NCBI RefSeq assembly: GCF_003573695.1
Contig: NC_039364.1
Span: 234,167,656-234,231,655, forward strand
Reading direction: 5' to 3'
DNA from: Papaver somniferum
Taxonomy: Eukaryota > Streptophyta > Magnoliopsida > Ranunculales > Papaveraceae
Length of the DNA: 64,000 nucleotides
In this document: positions 32,655 to 45,410 of the stretch, piece after piece
Position numbering within the stretch: position 1 is the first letter of the stretch
How the letters are laid out: the number at the start of each line of letters is the position of its first letter
Position numbers and translations under genes: made by a program
Notes under the pieces: model-generated
Databases searched by the model: none
Seen by the model: only the letters and a program-made list of their open reading frames with translations
Told to the model about the DNA's origin: nothing

Positions 32655-33432
32655 ATCAAATCAACGAACACCAAATCAAAGTAAAAAAAAAAAATCAAAG
32701 TAAAAAAACAACAAATAGAACTGATAAGCAGTGCGACCAACTTCTGCTTCATCACCACCACCACACCATCATCATCAGGAATCATTATAAGAACCAGTTG
32801 AAGTAAACCACAACCCTATTCAGAAAAATAACACTACAATCGAAACTATTACAAGGAAAATCAAGAGATTGAAAATTCACCCTAACCCTAATATTAAAAT
32901 AAATTTATGAAATTGAAGATGTAAGAAGATTGAGTCATAGATAATTATCCCAATGAATCGTAAGAAGTATTTCATCATTGAAAACACAGACTACCAATGA
33001 AATCGGTTATTAGCTTGAGGGTATTGATTTTTGTTTCACCTTCTTGATCTGGATCGAGATGGAGAAATCGATTCTTTGAAGAAGAAGATGAAGAAGAAGA
33101 AGAAGGTAATGGATGTCGATGAAGAGCAAATGTTTTTAAACTTAGATTGGAAAAAAAAAACAAGAAAAAGATGGATATGGAGATGAGTTCGATGTGAGCT
33201 AGTGAAGAGGTAAGAAAAAATAAAGATACTGGGATAAAATATAAAGACGAGTACATTGATAAAAACAAAGAATCTCTCATTCATCCGTTCTTTTCAATAG
33301 GAAAATCGTGAGCATATAAAATGTGGGGCCCAAAATCCATTATCAGATCTGCATCGAAGGCTGAGGGTCGGTGAATCAGTAGTTTTATGTTGGCAAAATG
33401 ATAAATATATTTTTCAATTCAGAGACGGCTAA

Positions 33433-33556
33433 TTATCCTCTCAGAAGTTTTACGGTTTTTTATTAAATCAGAGACCGCTTTTACGGGTCTGCGGCCTAAC
33501 TACCGTTACTAGGGGGTCTCTGATGTGGGTCGGTAAACACTCATTTTTCATTAGTG
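33433..33556. mobile_element. CACTA right end, duplicated, without its left end
   Basis: The CACTA segment 30,655-33,556 has the CATTAGTG right end (33,549-33,556) and the GAG flank but no left terminus. It can no longer move on its own ends. Confidence 0.75.
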
Positions 33557-33559
33557 GAG

Positions 33560-35721
33560 TGAAGTAAAACGAATCATCGATCTCCAAAATGTAGCAGATT
33601 CAATGCATGATGCATTTACTGATATCGCCAAAGTGACGAGATCACATATACCAGCTGAAAACGTGCCTGCAAGGTTAGAAGTCCCTACTACGGGACAGAG
33701 AACTCTAGATGGAGATGCTAAGCTTAAACTTGGTGGAAGTTTATCTGAGGCAGTGCCCCTCCAAAGGAAAAGGGGGAGGCTACCTGGTTCGATCGATACT
33801 CACCCAAGGAAGAAGAGAGTGAGTAAGGCACAATCCGATCCATTTATCATCAATGCAGATAATCCTTCTCATGAAGTTGTCTCTGATTATAGTTATGTCC
33901 ATGAATCAAACTGGAGGACACTCCGATGTCTGATATGATTCCAGAGAACAAAGAAATCTCTATGGATTATAAGAGTGCATATGTGTTGATGGAAAGATCC
34001 TTCACAAATATTGATGATATATTTGCATATACTGTTGCTCGAGAAATCATAGAGCACGATGATATCGAACCACGCTCTATAACATAATGCCAAAGAAGAG
34101 CAGATTGGCTTAAATGGGAAGTTACAATCTAGGAAGAACTAGATTCACTGGCAAAGAGACAGGTATTTGGTGCGGTAGTGCTAACCCCACTAGGTGTAAA
34201 CCTGTAGGACATAAATGGGTATTTGTCAGAAAGCGTAATGAGAAGAATGAAGTCGTAAGAGATAAGGCTCGCCTTGTGGCGCAAGGTTTCTCACAACGCC
34301 CTGGAATTGATTATGAAGAAACATATTCTCCTGTAATGGATGTTATAACTTTCCTCTACTTAGTTAGTTTGGTAGTTTCAGAAGGACTTGAAATGCATCT
34401 TATGGATGTGGTTGCAGCATATCTCTATGGGGATCTTGATTCAGAGATATACATGAAAGTGCCCGATGACTTTCCATTACCCGAATCAAATAACTCTAAA
34501 CCACAGAGTTCGTTTTCAATTAAGTTGAAACGCTCACCTTACGGATTAAAACAATCCGGGCGGATGTGGTATACCCATCTAAGTGATTATTTGATTAGGA
34601 AGGGATATACAAATAATGAGTTATGCCCATGCGTATTTATAAAGAATACAATTTCCGGATTTGCAATTATAGTTGTTTATGTTGATGATATGAACATAAT
34701 AGGTACTCTTGATGAAATAAGAGAAACCGCAAGCTATCTGAAATCTGAATTTGAGATGAAAGATCTTGGGAAAACTCGGTTTTGTCTAGGAATTGAACTA
34801 GAACACCGAACCTCTGGAATATTAATCCACCAGTCTGCATATGTCCATAAGATATTCAGGAAATTTAATATGGACACGGTGCACCCCGCTAGCACTCCCA
34901 TGATCGGTCGAAGCTTATATATGAATAAGGATCCATTTCGTCCTAAGCAAGATGACGAAGAAGTATTTGGAGCTTAAGCTCCTTACCTAAGTGCAATAGG
35001 CGCATTATTGTACTTAGCACAATGTAGTCGACCAGACATTTTATTATCAGTGAACTTGTTAGCTAGATATAGCTCTGCGCCAACGCAGCATCATTGGAAT
35101 GGTATAAAGAATGTATTTAGATACCTTAAAGGAACCATTGACATGGGTTTATTTTATCCCTATGAGGACAAAAGGAGGAATGTTAAGACAACTCCCTACA
35201 CTAAAACCCCAAATAATGTTTTGGTTGGTTTTGCTGATGCTGGGTACGTTTCAGACCCACATAAATCTCGATCCCAAACTGGTTATGTATTTACCATAGG
35301 AAAAACAGCAATATCATGGTAATAGACCAAGCAAACTCTCGTGGCTACCTCCACGAACCACTCTGAGATCATTGCCCTACATGAGGCAGTTCGTGAGTGT
35401 ATATGGTTAAAGTATGTCATTACACATATTCGAGGGACAAGTGGTTTGAATTCTACCACTGAAGAGCCGACATGCATTTATGAAGATAATGTAGATTTTA
35501 TCGAACAGATGAAGCAAGGATATATCAAGGGTGATAATACGAAACATATTTCACCAAAGTTCTTTTACAATCAGCAACAACAATGTCTCTTAAACATTCA
35601 AGTCGGCAAAGTACCGTATGATGAGAATGTGGCAGACTTATTTACTAAGTCACTTCCTAAGTCCTTATTTGAAAAACACGTAAAGAGTATTGGACTAAGT
35701 AAATTTTCCGAACTCCCTTGA
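33560..35721 (+). pseudogene. Copia linker, reverse transcriptase, RNase H (copy 3)
   Basis: The reverse transcriptase is open from 34,114 to 34,977 with LKQSGRMWY and YVDDM. RNase H is at 35,008-35,322 and 35,341-35,721, ending KFSELP at the normal stop. It shares the stop after the connection region (34,975) and after ISW (TAA TAG at about 35,320). YEDNVDF replaces YEDNAAF next to the RNase H active site. Apart from the linker frameshift it is among the better preserved copies. Confidence 0.9.
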
Positions 35722-36101
35722 ACACAATCAGGGGGAGATGCGGACATCGGGTGGAGTATCTGATGTTATGATGTCGATATCTAACTTGGAGTGCCGAACT
35801 CTTTTTCCCTTAACCGAGATTACTTTTTCCCACTGGGTTTTGTTATTTGACAAGGTTTTTAATGAGACGACTCAAGATTATAATTTCTCGATTAATGTTT
35901 TCTTTTCCCACATGGTTTTTCTATTCTAGGAATTTCTGAAGCAACAAGAGAAGTGGTCAGCTTTATGGAGCAACTTTACTAGGACTCAACACGTTGTACT
36001 CTTTTCCCTTCGTCAAGGGTTTGTCCCATCGGATTTTCCTTGTCAAGGTTTTAATGAGGCAACACATTTGGAGTTCCACTTTTGAACCGCACAAGAGGGA
36101 G
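35722..36101 (+). other. Copia 3' untranslated region with polypurine tract, unit II
   Basis: Same layout as at 4,710. The tract is interrupted (AAGAGGGAG, about 36,093-36,101). Confidence 0.7.
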
Positions 36102-36318
36102 TGTTATAGGGCCTACGGCCCATGGATGTACGGTCCATTAGATAACTAGGGTTTTCTCCTCTTATGTATATAAAAACATTATACCTATGTATTATGTCTT
36201 CTTCCTCTTTTATCAATAAAAAAACTCCCCTTTCTCTTTTCTCTTGGTTTACCTAATTATTACTCCACAAAAATGTACAATATTTGAGGGTAAAACTTGT
36301 CTTTATAATAAATTAACA
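36102..36318 (+). repeat. Copia 3' LTR, unit II
   Basis: TGTTATAGGGCC start; TATATAAAAAC and AATAAA signals present; TAACA end (less certain). It carries CTACGGCCCATGG where unit I reads CTACCCATGG. Confidence 0.6.
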
Positions 36319-36347
36319 AGGTTAAAATAGAGAATAATTAAATCAAA

Positions 36348-36538
36348 TTATGTGGATCCACAACTTCTGCTTCTCAAACTTTTAAAGCTAGTGTTGAGTA
36401 GCTTTTAAAAGCAGGCCTGAAATGAAAGTGCTTCTCTCCAAAAGCACTTTGAATTAAATTTTTTACCAAACACAATTTTTGATAAAAGTTTGTTACAAAG
36501 TGCTTTTGGTTGAAAAAAACAATCCCAAACGGGGCTAT
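36348..36538. mobile_element. MITE-like inverted-repeat element, unit II
   Basis: Equivalent of 5,330-5,520, with the perfect 14-bp inverted repeat starting at 36,438. Confidence 0.5.
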
Positions 36539-36886
36539 ATACTAAGGGATACGACATGTTCTGGAAATAGAACTTCAATATTCAAATCCTTTCACACTCT
36601 TAGAGTTACATAGATGCCCTTGCCACACCGTATCCATAAAAAGATGAGGTCTTGTTAAGTTCGGCCCAAATATAAAGTGATCCTAATAACCGTATCCATT
36701 AAATGAAATTTCATTGGGCCTGACGAACTCAACAAAGGAGATCCAGATCCATACGTTGAGAAAGTAGAAATTCTCTTCAAAATAGGATTTTGAAAAACCA
36801 AATCCCTAAATTCTCTTCTCAAAATCAAACTCCCCCCGTAACCCGTGGACGGAGATTTCTTCTGTTGCTGCAAATTAATTATTAGA
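36539..36886 (+). promoter_or_regulatory. Promoter and leader of MAM33-like gene, unit II
   Basis: The two site II motifs are kept (GGCCCA about 36,663-36,668 and TGGGCC 36,715-36,720), as is the pyrimidine-rich leader before the ATG at 36,887. Confidence 0.45.
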
Positions 36887-37089
36887 ATGGCGAGAATCAT
36901 CATGAAAGCTGCTTCATCTTTAACCCCAGTTTTACTGACACATAATTTGAACACCTACTCGTTCCAATCTTGCCACCTACTGTCTGCAATTTATTTTTCC
37001 ATCCTTACTGTGCCCAAATCAAGCAGCCTTAGATGTATCTAGTTTGATTTATCAGAGATACTCTTGTGATGTCCTAGTGTTAAGCTGTC

Positions 37090-37565
37090 CTGTGAAAGAG
37101 TTTGTGAGTAAGTGGAACAGAATTGATTGTTGCCGTTCGCAAGGCTTTTTTTTTTTTTTTTTTTTTTTTTTTTTCTTTTATCCATAATTTCGACCCGCTG
37201 AAAGACGCAAGAATAGAAATCTTAGATGAAATCAAAGACACTCTCTATGTAGTTGGCATAATGTTTTTCTACATAATATAGAAATCTTAGAACAAACCAA
37301 AAATGTAGTTGGCATAATGGCTGTCCTTTGTCTTCCACCCTTAGGTGAATCATGGCCATCCCTTGTCTTGACATAGATTAAATCAATCATGATAGTCTTT
37401 TGTGTTTTTCAAGTGATGTTGGCTGTCCTTAGTCCTTGCGTAGATTGATGCATCTTCTTTGTATAATACAGGTTTTAGTGGGAAATATTATTGATTTTAT
37501 AACGTGTCTGCATTCTAGTTTTTTGAGAAATTATCATGTCTTCGTGTCTGCTTTACAGTGGACAA
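37090..37565. other. Extra intron 1 segment with T30 run, only in unit II
   Basis: Absent at the matching points of units I (about 6,352) and III (about 51,502). It contains 30 T in a row (37,145-37,174) and repeats of GTAGTTGGCATAATG (37,249 and 37,305). No target duplication is evident, so it may be an insertion here or ancestral sequence lost from the other two. Confidence 0.6.
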
Positions 37566-39177
37566 TGCGAATACGTTACTAGTTAACACAAAAAATAGGA
37601 TTCGTTAAAACATTTACTTTTTTCTGGCGTGTAGAGTCATAACATAGGTATAAATATGAAGGTAGAATTTGTGATACAAATAACGAACCTACCATTTTAG
37701 ATTCCTTTTCTCTCAGTACTTGCATGCAACGTATATTTTGCATCTGCATGTGCTTATGCCCAACAATCATTATTGAGTATACATTTTGGGCCTAGTTCAC
37801 TAGTTAAGGTGAGTATCAGCCAGTGTGTGTAGCCTACACCAGTAGATGTGAAACTCCACTTATATCTCCTCATATAGAGTTAAAGTGAGTGTTGAACACC
37901 AGAACTGCTTTGCAATAGTTATTAAGCTGTAATCAAGATCTGTATACAGCACGGAGATGATCAAATGCGATGTCTTATGCGTTTGTTAGGTGTTGTGTAG
38001 ACACCAAGTGATTTTCCCTTCAAAATTGAAGATAAACCAGGAAAGCAAACGGTAACATTGACTAGAGAATACCGGGGTGATGATATCAAAGTCATAGTTC
38101 ACATGCCTGCGGGTCGTTCCTCTACTGTTGAAGGCGGTGATGAATACAAGGATAGTGTAAGTGATCCACAATCCAGCATTCGCCTAGTTGTATCTCGTAC
38201 GAATCTTCTCGGGACTACTTTGGAGTACGGTGTCATTGCTTATCCAGATGACTTTTCGATAGACAGTTTCTGTATCAAGTACGAAAACGCTCCAGATGAA
38301 GAAAATATCTATTACAGAGGACCTGCCTATGCGTAAGTACTAGAATTATTGATTGCTAGGTTTGATATTATATATGTATTCAGACTTCTATCAGTTGTTG
38401 CATTCCCTGTATCTTCTAGCATTATTGGTTTCTTATTGTGCATCTTTTGTATTTCTTCAAGGAAACTGGATAAGAACTTGCAGAAAGAATTCCACAGACG
38501 TTTGAAGATCTTAGGGATTATACCCAGCACCACCAGATTCTTACATGGGTACATGGCTAACAGGGACATGTGCTCGTCAGATTCAGCCAATTCGCCTCCT
38601 ACTGATCAATCTACTCCTGAATCCATTGAAACAACAATTATTAATGATGAAGGGATTCCAGTCCACTATGTAGTTGGTAATACTATTTAATGTTCCGATT
38701 TGTGGAACGAGTATATATATGTTTTGAATCTTACTGAATTTATTATGGTTTATGTAGAAGTTTATAGACAAAGAGGACATCCACTTGTCAGGTACATACT
38801 ATTTATGAACTCATAGAATCTAAACACTTAAATGCTGCTCTTATTATGAATTGGTGTTTTCTTGGTTTTTATAAATGGCAGTGCTGACGATATCCGCAAC
38901 AGTAGAAAGAATCCCAAAGACTTCATCTGGATTCCTTATCCACATACTCGGTAGGTATTAATTATTTTTATTGGTATCACGATCATTGTTATTGAGTTAA
39001 CTAAATTATTTAGTTCTTGTGCCAACAGTAGTGAGAAGCTATTGTGGATTGAAGTTCCTAGCGAAGGTTTCTTTGCTTCCCAAAGGTATACTATTGTTTT
39101 CACTCGCATTTACTATGTTTTCTATCCTAGTTGGCCAGATGAATATTATTAGTGATAGTATGGTGGTTAGTTTACTA

Positions 39178-39463
39178 GGCCTTGTTTGGTAAAATATATG
39201 ATTACATAACCATAAATTGATAAATGATTTAGATATAATCATTTTTAAGATAATTTTTTCCAAACACTTTTTTTTTCAAATAATTGATTATCTTAGAATG
39301 CAGATCTCAAAAAGGAGATGAAAGAACAATGATTTAGAATTTTTTTAGTTTGTTGTTGTTTTTTTTATCTCTCTTGATAGTGTAGAGAAAATAAAAAGAA
39401 AAAGTTCAATTTGAGTTTTTTAGAAAAAATAATCGATTATAATAAATTTTCAAAACAACTTTT
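39178..39463. mobile_element. Intron 6 MITE, right part deleted, unit II
   Basis: Left end GGCCTTGTTTGG present; about 150 bp including the right end are missing compared with units I and III. Confidence 0.5.
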
Positions 39464-39839
39464 GTTCTTTTGAAAATTAACTAGTTTGTTCTTTAATCGT
39501 GGCAGTGAACTTCAAGAAGATATTGAAAATGACCTTGATGTTGGACGTGAGGAAGATTTATTGTTCCTTGATGGTGAAGATAACAATCCTTATAGATGTT
39601 TACCTCCCAAAGATGCTTGGGATCCCCCTGTTTTCTCAGAAGAGATGGATAAGATATTGTATCCTGATCTGAAACACATGGAAGATGTGCCTGATTATGA
39701 AAAGGCTTTGGAGTATTCGAGAGTTGCCCTAAAAGCACACCATGATGAAATGGATAAGATAATGTATCCTAATGGACGTCCTCCTGTTGTTGAAATGAGT
39801 GATTTAGAACTTGAACATTATCAAGTATGGGATATGTAA

Positions 39840-40352
39840 ATTTGAGATAATTGTTACAGGCTCATGGTCATAATCACTTGAAAAGTGTTGTATGCCCAAA
39901 TAATCAACCTATCCCCCTCAAAAACATAGATCTAACATGCAATTTCAGAGTGAACACATTGGGGTTTACTCGGGTGTTCAGTTACGAAAATGATTTATAT
40001 CACCGGACCAACCGGATCCAACCTGGAAGATTATTAAAAAAAAAGGACCAACGTACTTGCTGGAGTGGGATGCGCTCGTTCCCTATTAGCTCTAGCTTCT
40101 TTGGCTACTTTATCTACTACACACAAAAAAGCTTTCTACTTAAGAATAAATTTCTACATACTTCATAATTTTACTGCGACACCATAAAGGTATGCATGGC
40201 GGTTTTTTAGGTTAAGATTAAGTCCTATGGCATTCTAATCTAGCATCCAGAACGGCAGCTAGGACAATCTTTTAGGTCCTATGCCAGTTCTAATCTAGCA
40301 TCTAGATGCGGTGAGTGTAAAAGTGAAAAGTAGACACTTACATGAAACAACA
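39840..40352. other. Non-coding stretch downstream of fusion gene, unit II
   Basis: Same content as 8,757-9,345 but with an internal deletion near 40,003 (ATATCACCGGACCAACC). No gene seen. Confidence 0.4.
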
Positions 40353-40505
40353 AAAAGTAGTATTAGGTTGGGCTGAATGGAACCACACGTCGAGCTGAAG
40401 GGAACATTGCAACCATCTCAACCGTCGGATCAAAAGATAGAACAATTTGATCCGACGACTGAGATGGTTGTGTTGTTCAATTCAGCTCGACCAAATTCTA
40501 CTTTT
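40353..40505. mobile_element. Fold-back MITE, unit II
   Basis: Full-length equivalent of 9,346-9,498. Pairing of the inner arms is better here (GATCCGACGACTGAGATGG). Confidence 0.7.
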
Positions 40506-40659
40506 CGCGAAGTTTGAGTCCTTTACTATTTTGTGCAATACAAAGAAACTACTATATATTGTGGCAACAAAAATAATATTTTGCTTCTGTGTAAAAGTTT
40601 CTCAGGAACGGTCATGGTCGACTTTTGAGTTATATTATATGATCATGGTTAAATAATGA

Positions 40660-41458
40660 CCCCTTGTACAAATAAAAAAACATTATACCAAGATAGGCTG
40701 TAAAATTGGACAAACTGATAGGCAGGTGGAAAAAATTATACAAAACATAGTATTTTCTAGGTAATTCTTAGAGTACCAACACCTTCAACCCCTGAAATTT
40801 CTGACATTCATTCTAATTCTTGGGGTCATTAAACTAGAGACACGGTCTATGGAAATCCAGTTCTTCAGGTGAGGAAGCAGGTCCTCCATCATGAAAATAT
40901 TGCGAGATTGGAGGTGATCTTGCAGGCACTTGATTAACTTCCAGCAAGTATGGATTAAACTTGTTAAGCACCCTCAGAATGATGAAGCAAGTTTCATGTT
41001 GGAAACTCGTTTTGTGGGATCTTTATCACACCTCCCGACATCTTCGTTCCATATTCAGTTCACCTTCACCACTTTTTCTTGTTGTGCCACATATGCATGA
41101 TCAAAGTTACGTATTCACTAACAACCACTGAAATTGTGCGAAAACTATCAGGCAACCCTTCGGCATCACGATTATTGATGTTACTAGTTTCTTCACAGAA
41201 GTTTTATAAAATCTTTCCATAAAAAGTATTTTTTTTTCATAAATACCATTGATTTGATTTAATGTAAACAATATATAATTCCTACAAATACCATTGATTT
41301 GATTTAATGTAAATATCATTGATTTGATTTGATTTGATTTGATTTGATTCCTCTTCATCCATCGTATACTTGGAATCACGAATTCTAACATTACTTGGTT
41401 GTGATTATTGTGTTTATTATTGTGCTTGTTGTTGTGATCGTTGCGATGAGGATGCCAT
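40660..41458 (-). pseudogene. SANT/trihelix-like remnant, unit II
   Basis: ATG at 41,458 on the minus strand opens MASSSQRSQQQAQ then stops; the RDSKYTMDEEES segment follows. Same weak assignment as in unit I. The (GATTT)n run at about 41,315-41,347 lies just downstream and is longest in this unit. Confidence 0.3.
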
Positions 41459-42204
41459 ATTTGCTAGTTATGGAATTTATAGAGATTTTTTCTGATAGAG
41501 ATTGAGTTGATACGAGTAGTTTTGTTTGAAATGAGGGAAAAGTGAGTATTGAGATGATATGAAACTGTGAAATTTTGAGATAAAGATGAAGAAGGTGTGG
41601 TTTTTAAGTTTAAAGATGGGGTGAATTTATAGGGAAATGAAAGGAATAACAGTCGTTGGATGGCGATATTGGTAAGTAGCGTTGCCGGAGTTGGATCACA
41701 TGTTGGTGGATTAAACTGGCGATTTTGGGTCACACGCCAACGGTTTTAGATCACATGCATGCCAGTGTGTTTGGTGGAGCCGCACAATTTTTCATCAAGC
41801 GCGCGTTTGGTCTACTGCCACAATCAACAAATCCTCAATTTTGTTGGTTTACCAATCAGTTTTTCATGTTTGTTGAGTTCATAGTGGGAACAAAAACAAA
41901 CTTCAAATTTGTTGAGTCCATAGGAACTGCTCTTACTGGGCGTATGTGTCGACCGTAAAAATTGGCCATTTATTTACGGCAAATACTCTAGTAAAAATTT
42001 CCATCCTGAAATAACGCCCGCAGAAAATACGGATGACTAGTGATTGATCATTAGTGGAATCCTATTAGAAAATGATTGCTAATAATAAATTATGGATAAA
42101 GGTTAATTTAGACCTATCGAAAATGTGAAAATTTAAATCTTATCTAAACTATTAGTTAACAAGCTAACATCCAATATGGATTCGTACTATTACATTAAGT
42201 TAAC
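41459..42204. other. Non-coding stretch, probable DNA-transposon flank, unit II
   Basis: Equivalent of 10,448-11,192, with the same low-complexity minus-strand open stretch. No gene is supported. Confidence 0.3.
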
Positions 42205-42593
42205 ATGTTGCCGTGCAAACCTACCAGCGAATCTTATGAGGAACATAGTCAGTCGGTTTCGATAAGAAAAAGGAATCAAGATTTGGTTCCTCATATATCT
42301 CCACACAAAAAAATTGTGCATAGTTTCCCTAGAGTCCGTGTTAAAAAAAGATTACATATGTTAATTTTTATATTTGTACGTAAGTAATAACTCTGTATTG
42401 AGGAATGATATGGTCTATAGAAGAAAATACAAACCTCCTTCAGACATAATCAAATTAGCAAACGACATGCATCAAGACTACAATTGGGCAAATGCAGTGT
42501 TACCTCCGCCGCTACTTGGCATGGATGTTACGACAATTGACACTTCACAACTTCGGAGGACTAAAATAATTCAAGTGCGTTGGATGGGAACCT
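42205..42593 (+). pseudogene. Unrecognised exon pair, unit II
   Basis: Equivalent of 11,193-11,581, with YRRKYKPPSDIIKLANDMHQ. Coding-like conservation with few changes; product unknown. It runs into the LTR at 42,594. Confidence 0.3.
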
Positions 42594-44123
42594 TGATAGA
42601 CACATTTTTGTGTCTGATATAATCTCAATTGTACATATTGTTAATGCTCGATATTGTATTTATTATGGCTTTTTGTGTCTTTGTAGGTATTTTTGGGAAA
42701 ATAAGCTTTTGCGGCGAAATTGGCGCGAAAAGTGGTTTTTGTGCTGGTGGAAGAAAATTACTATACGGACCCTAAGTTTGGATAAGGGGTAGCCTAATTA
42801 CTAAGGGGAACCTTCAGGACACCCCCAAGACCACCTGCTATTCGCACCCCAACTCTGGATAAGGGGGAGGTCATCTTCAACATTTGAAAATGATTTTTTG
42901 CTGGAAAATATTGTTATTCCGTGGCAGATTTTTGATCGAAGTTTTGAACGTGTTCTAGGGTGATTCAATGGCTGATTTTTGGTAGGAAGTTGTGATATGT
43001 CCTAGCAAACACGTTGTGGGATTTTGGTTCGACCAGAATTTGCTAGAATTGGCTAGATAATTCACAAGTTGAAAACATGGAAACACGGGCAGGAAATGAT
43101 ATTCACGGGATTTGGAGAAGATTGAACGTGTTATGTACGTGCATCGAAGACCCTCACAGCCTGTTGGAGCGTGAAGGAGTTAAATATGGTAATTTGGAGG
43201 CTTGAAAACGCGTGAGAAGATGAAACGGGAAAGAAAATATTCCCAGAATATTTTCTTTCACTGCCAAGTAAATGATGATTTTTGGGAGTAATTGAGGGAG
43301 ATTCAACGAGATGTAGGTGTATAAATAGGTTCCTAGGATCACATATATGCTTGTCGAGAGTTTGGGGAGTTAGAAGAGGGAAGAGAACGAAGAAATCACG
43401 AGTTGCAGACACCACAGTTCTGCTGCTGCACAGCTGAAGAACACGAAGAACAGACCAGCAGAGACCTTCGTTTATCAACTGTCGTAGTTCACTTTCATTT
43501 GCGGCAGTTCTTCAGCGACAGCGGAACAACGACAACAACACTTAAGTTCTATCGTTGTTTTGAGACTCTTTCTGTGGGTCGCAATTAGCTGTTTTACTCA
43601 ATTATTTTCCTTTTCATCATTTGTAAAACACTTGTGAGCAATGAATACCAATTTTGAGCAAGTTTACACAATGATGAGATAAATCCCTTAGTCGAGGCAA
43701 CGGAGGAAGCCATTGTTCCATGAAAAGTGGTATAATTCTATTTTAATTATTTCTTGCAATTATTTTACATGATTATTTGCATAGAACTATTATAGAAAAT
43801 TGATTTTTATTGAGTAGTTGTGAATTATTTTGATGGAGCATGCTGGGTTTTAAAACTTTTGATGTTTCATGCTTTGTGATTACAACCATTACTTCAAAAA
43901 TCTATTAGAGTCAAAATATTAGAATCGCTTTAAAAGAAAGAATTGCATGAATATTGATTAGAATTTATCACTTAATTGGTCAATGGTGGAATCCAAAGTC
44001 TCGGTATTTCCTTATTGTTTTTGAAACAAATTTATTTATTTGAATCTAAAAAATCCATTTCCTTCACAAGTCTGAAAAGAACCCATTTTTACACTATTAT
44101 TACAACCATTTGAAAAACCACCA
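42594..44123 (+). repeat. Ty3/gypsy-type LTR, unit II
   Basis: Starts TGATAGACAC and ends CCACCA (ATCA mutated). It has a shorter central part than unit I, where a short stretch containing GTAAATATTTGGAGGC is partly duplicated. Confidence 0.75.
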
Positions 44124-44128
44124 AATTT

Positions 44129-44150
44129 TGGCGCCGCCGACGCGGATTTG
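44129..44150 (+). promoter_or_regulatory. Primer-binding site, unit II
   Basis: TGGCGCCGCCGACGCGGATT, 5 bp after the LTR. Confidence 0.6.
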
Positions 44151-44299
44151 TGTTTAGGTAGCATTTTCAGATTTTTTTTTTAGATATTTTTATTTCCATT
44201 TGTTCCTCTATACGTTTCTTTGGGTGTGTCTTTGATTTGCAGGTTTGAAGTTGGATACTAAGGACTTGGAACAATTTGGAGGAGTTCTGGGTATATTAG

Positions 44300-45410
44300 A
44301 GCGCTGAAATTTGTTGGGTAGTTGCGATATGTCCCAACAAAACTATCATGAGTGTTTTGGTCGATCAAATTTGGCTGGAAAATCCGTGAGAAGGAATCAG
44401 GGCTGTACGTGCATGGGAGAAGCAGTTCACGAATTTGAGTGTGTTCTACACATGTTTGATGACTCTAGCAACAACAAAGATCGTGAAATAGATAAACAAG
44501 GAAGTATAGAAAGCTGAGAGCATCGACAGAGCCGAATTCGGAAAGAAAATATTCCCGAGATATTTTTCTTCACAGCCGAATAAATGAGGATTATTCAGGA
44601 GTTTATGGCGAGATTAAATGAGGCTTAGGAGTATAAAAAGGTTGCTTGGGTCTAGTAGAAGGGGTGTCGAGAGTTTGGGGTCGAGAGGAGGTCCAGAGAA
44701 GCAGAAATCAAGAGTTGATGAAACTTTGTTTCTGCTGCTGCTGATGATGAAGAAAACCAAGAACACGAAGAACAGACTCGTAAGGACAGTCGTTTATCAA
44801 CACTGTCTAAGACTCAATCCGTGGGTCGCGGTGCAGTCTAAACAGCAGCAGCACTTGCATTGTATCGTTCATTCTGTTACGCTTTTTGTGCTTTGTAGAT
44901 TACAGTTTTAAACCATTTTCTCTTTTTCTCTCCATTGTAAACACCATTTGAGCCATAATAAAATATTTTGAGCGTGTTTTCATCATGATGATATAAACCC
45001 AACACTGGGATGACGGAGGAGGATGAATATCGTGCATGGGTAAAAAAATTTTTTTTATGACTTTTGCATTAATTTAAAATTGAAATATGATTTGAATTAA
45101 TTGGTTGTTATTTAATTTGATGATGTATGCTTAGCTTATTGTTTTGATACATCATGCTTAGGACTTACAATCAATGTTTTAAGAATATATCTTGGCAAAA
45201 TCAGAGTCTATGTTAATTTTATTGAGTTTTAATTGTCAAAGAATATATGAATAAACCTTGTGTAGTGAATTCAGACAAATCCTTAGTCCCAGTACCTCTC
45301 ACCCATTGTTAATATTTTTTTGTATATAATTTTATTAAATCTAAAATTTCATTTCCTTCACAATTCTGAAACGAACCTGTTTACTACAACCCCAAAAAAA
45401 TCTTTTATCA
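44300..45410 (+). repeat. Truncated second gypsy-type LTR, unit II
   Basis: Same truncated structure as 13,330-14,444, ending in TCTTTTATCA directly before copia gag. Confidence 0.65.

Larger units (their letters stand above)
30655..35427. repeat. 4.77-kb tandem duplication, second copy
   Basis: Repeats 25,881-30,654 at an offset of 4,773-4,774 bases. It brings a second CACTA right half, BiP fragment and copia reverse transcriptase. The offset changes by one base inside a poly-A run near 33,160. Beyond its end copia RNase H continues normally. Confidence 0.9.
36887..39839 (+). pseudogene. MAM33 fusion gene, exon 1 truncated (unit II)
   Basis: Exon 1 keeps only MARIIMKAASSLTPVLL; a deletion joins the equivalents of 5,918 and 6,200 in unit I and removes the rest of the exon with its splice donor. 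Exons 2 (38,001-38,332), 3 (38,462-38,676), 4 (38,758-38,791), 5 (38,882-38,950), 6 (39,029-39,085) and 7 (39,485-39,839) are all open and in phase, ending at a TAA after YQVWDM. The MAM33 core and the acidic part would be translated as one chain if transcription started downstream. At the exon 2 edge CAG has become TAG, which still offers an AG acceptor but is a stop if the upstream acceptor is used. Confidence 0.8.
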
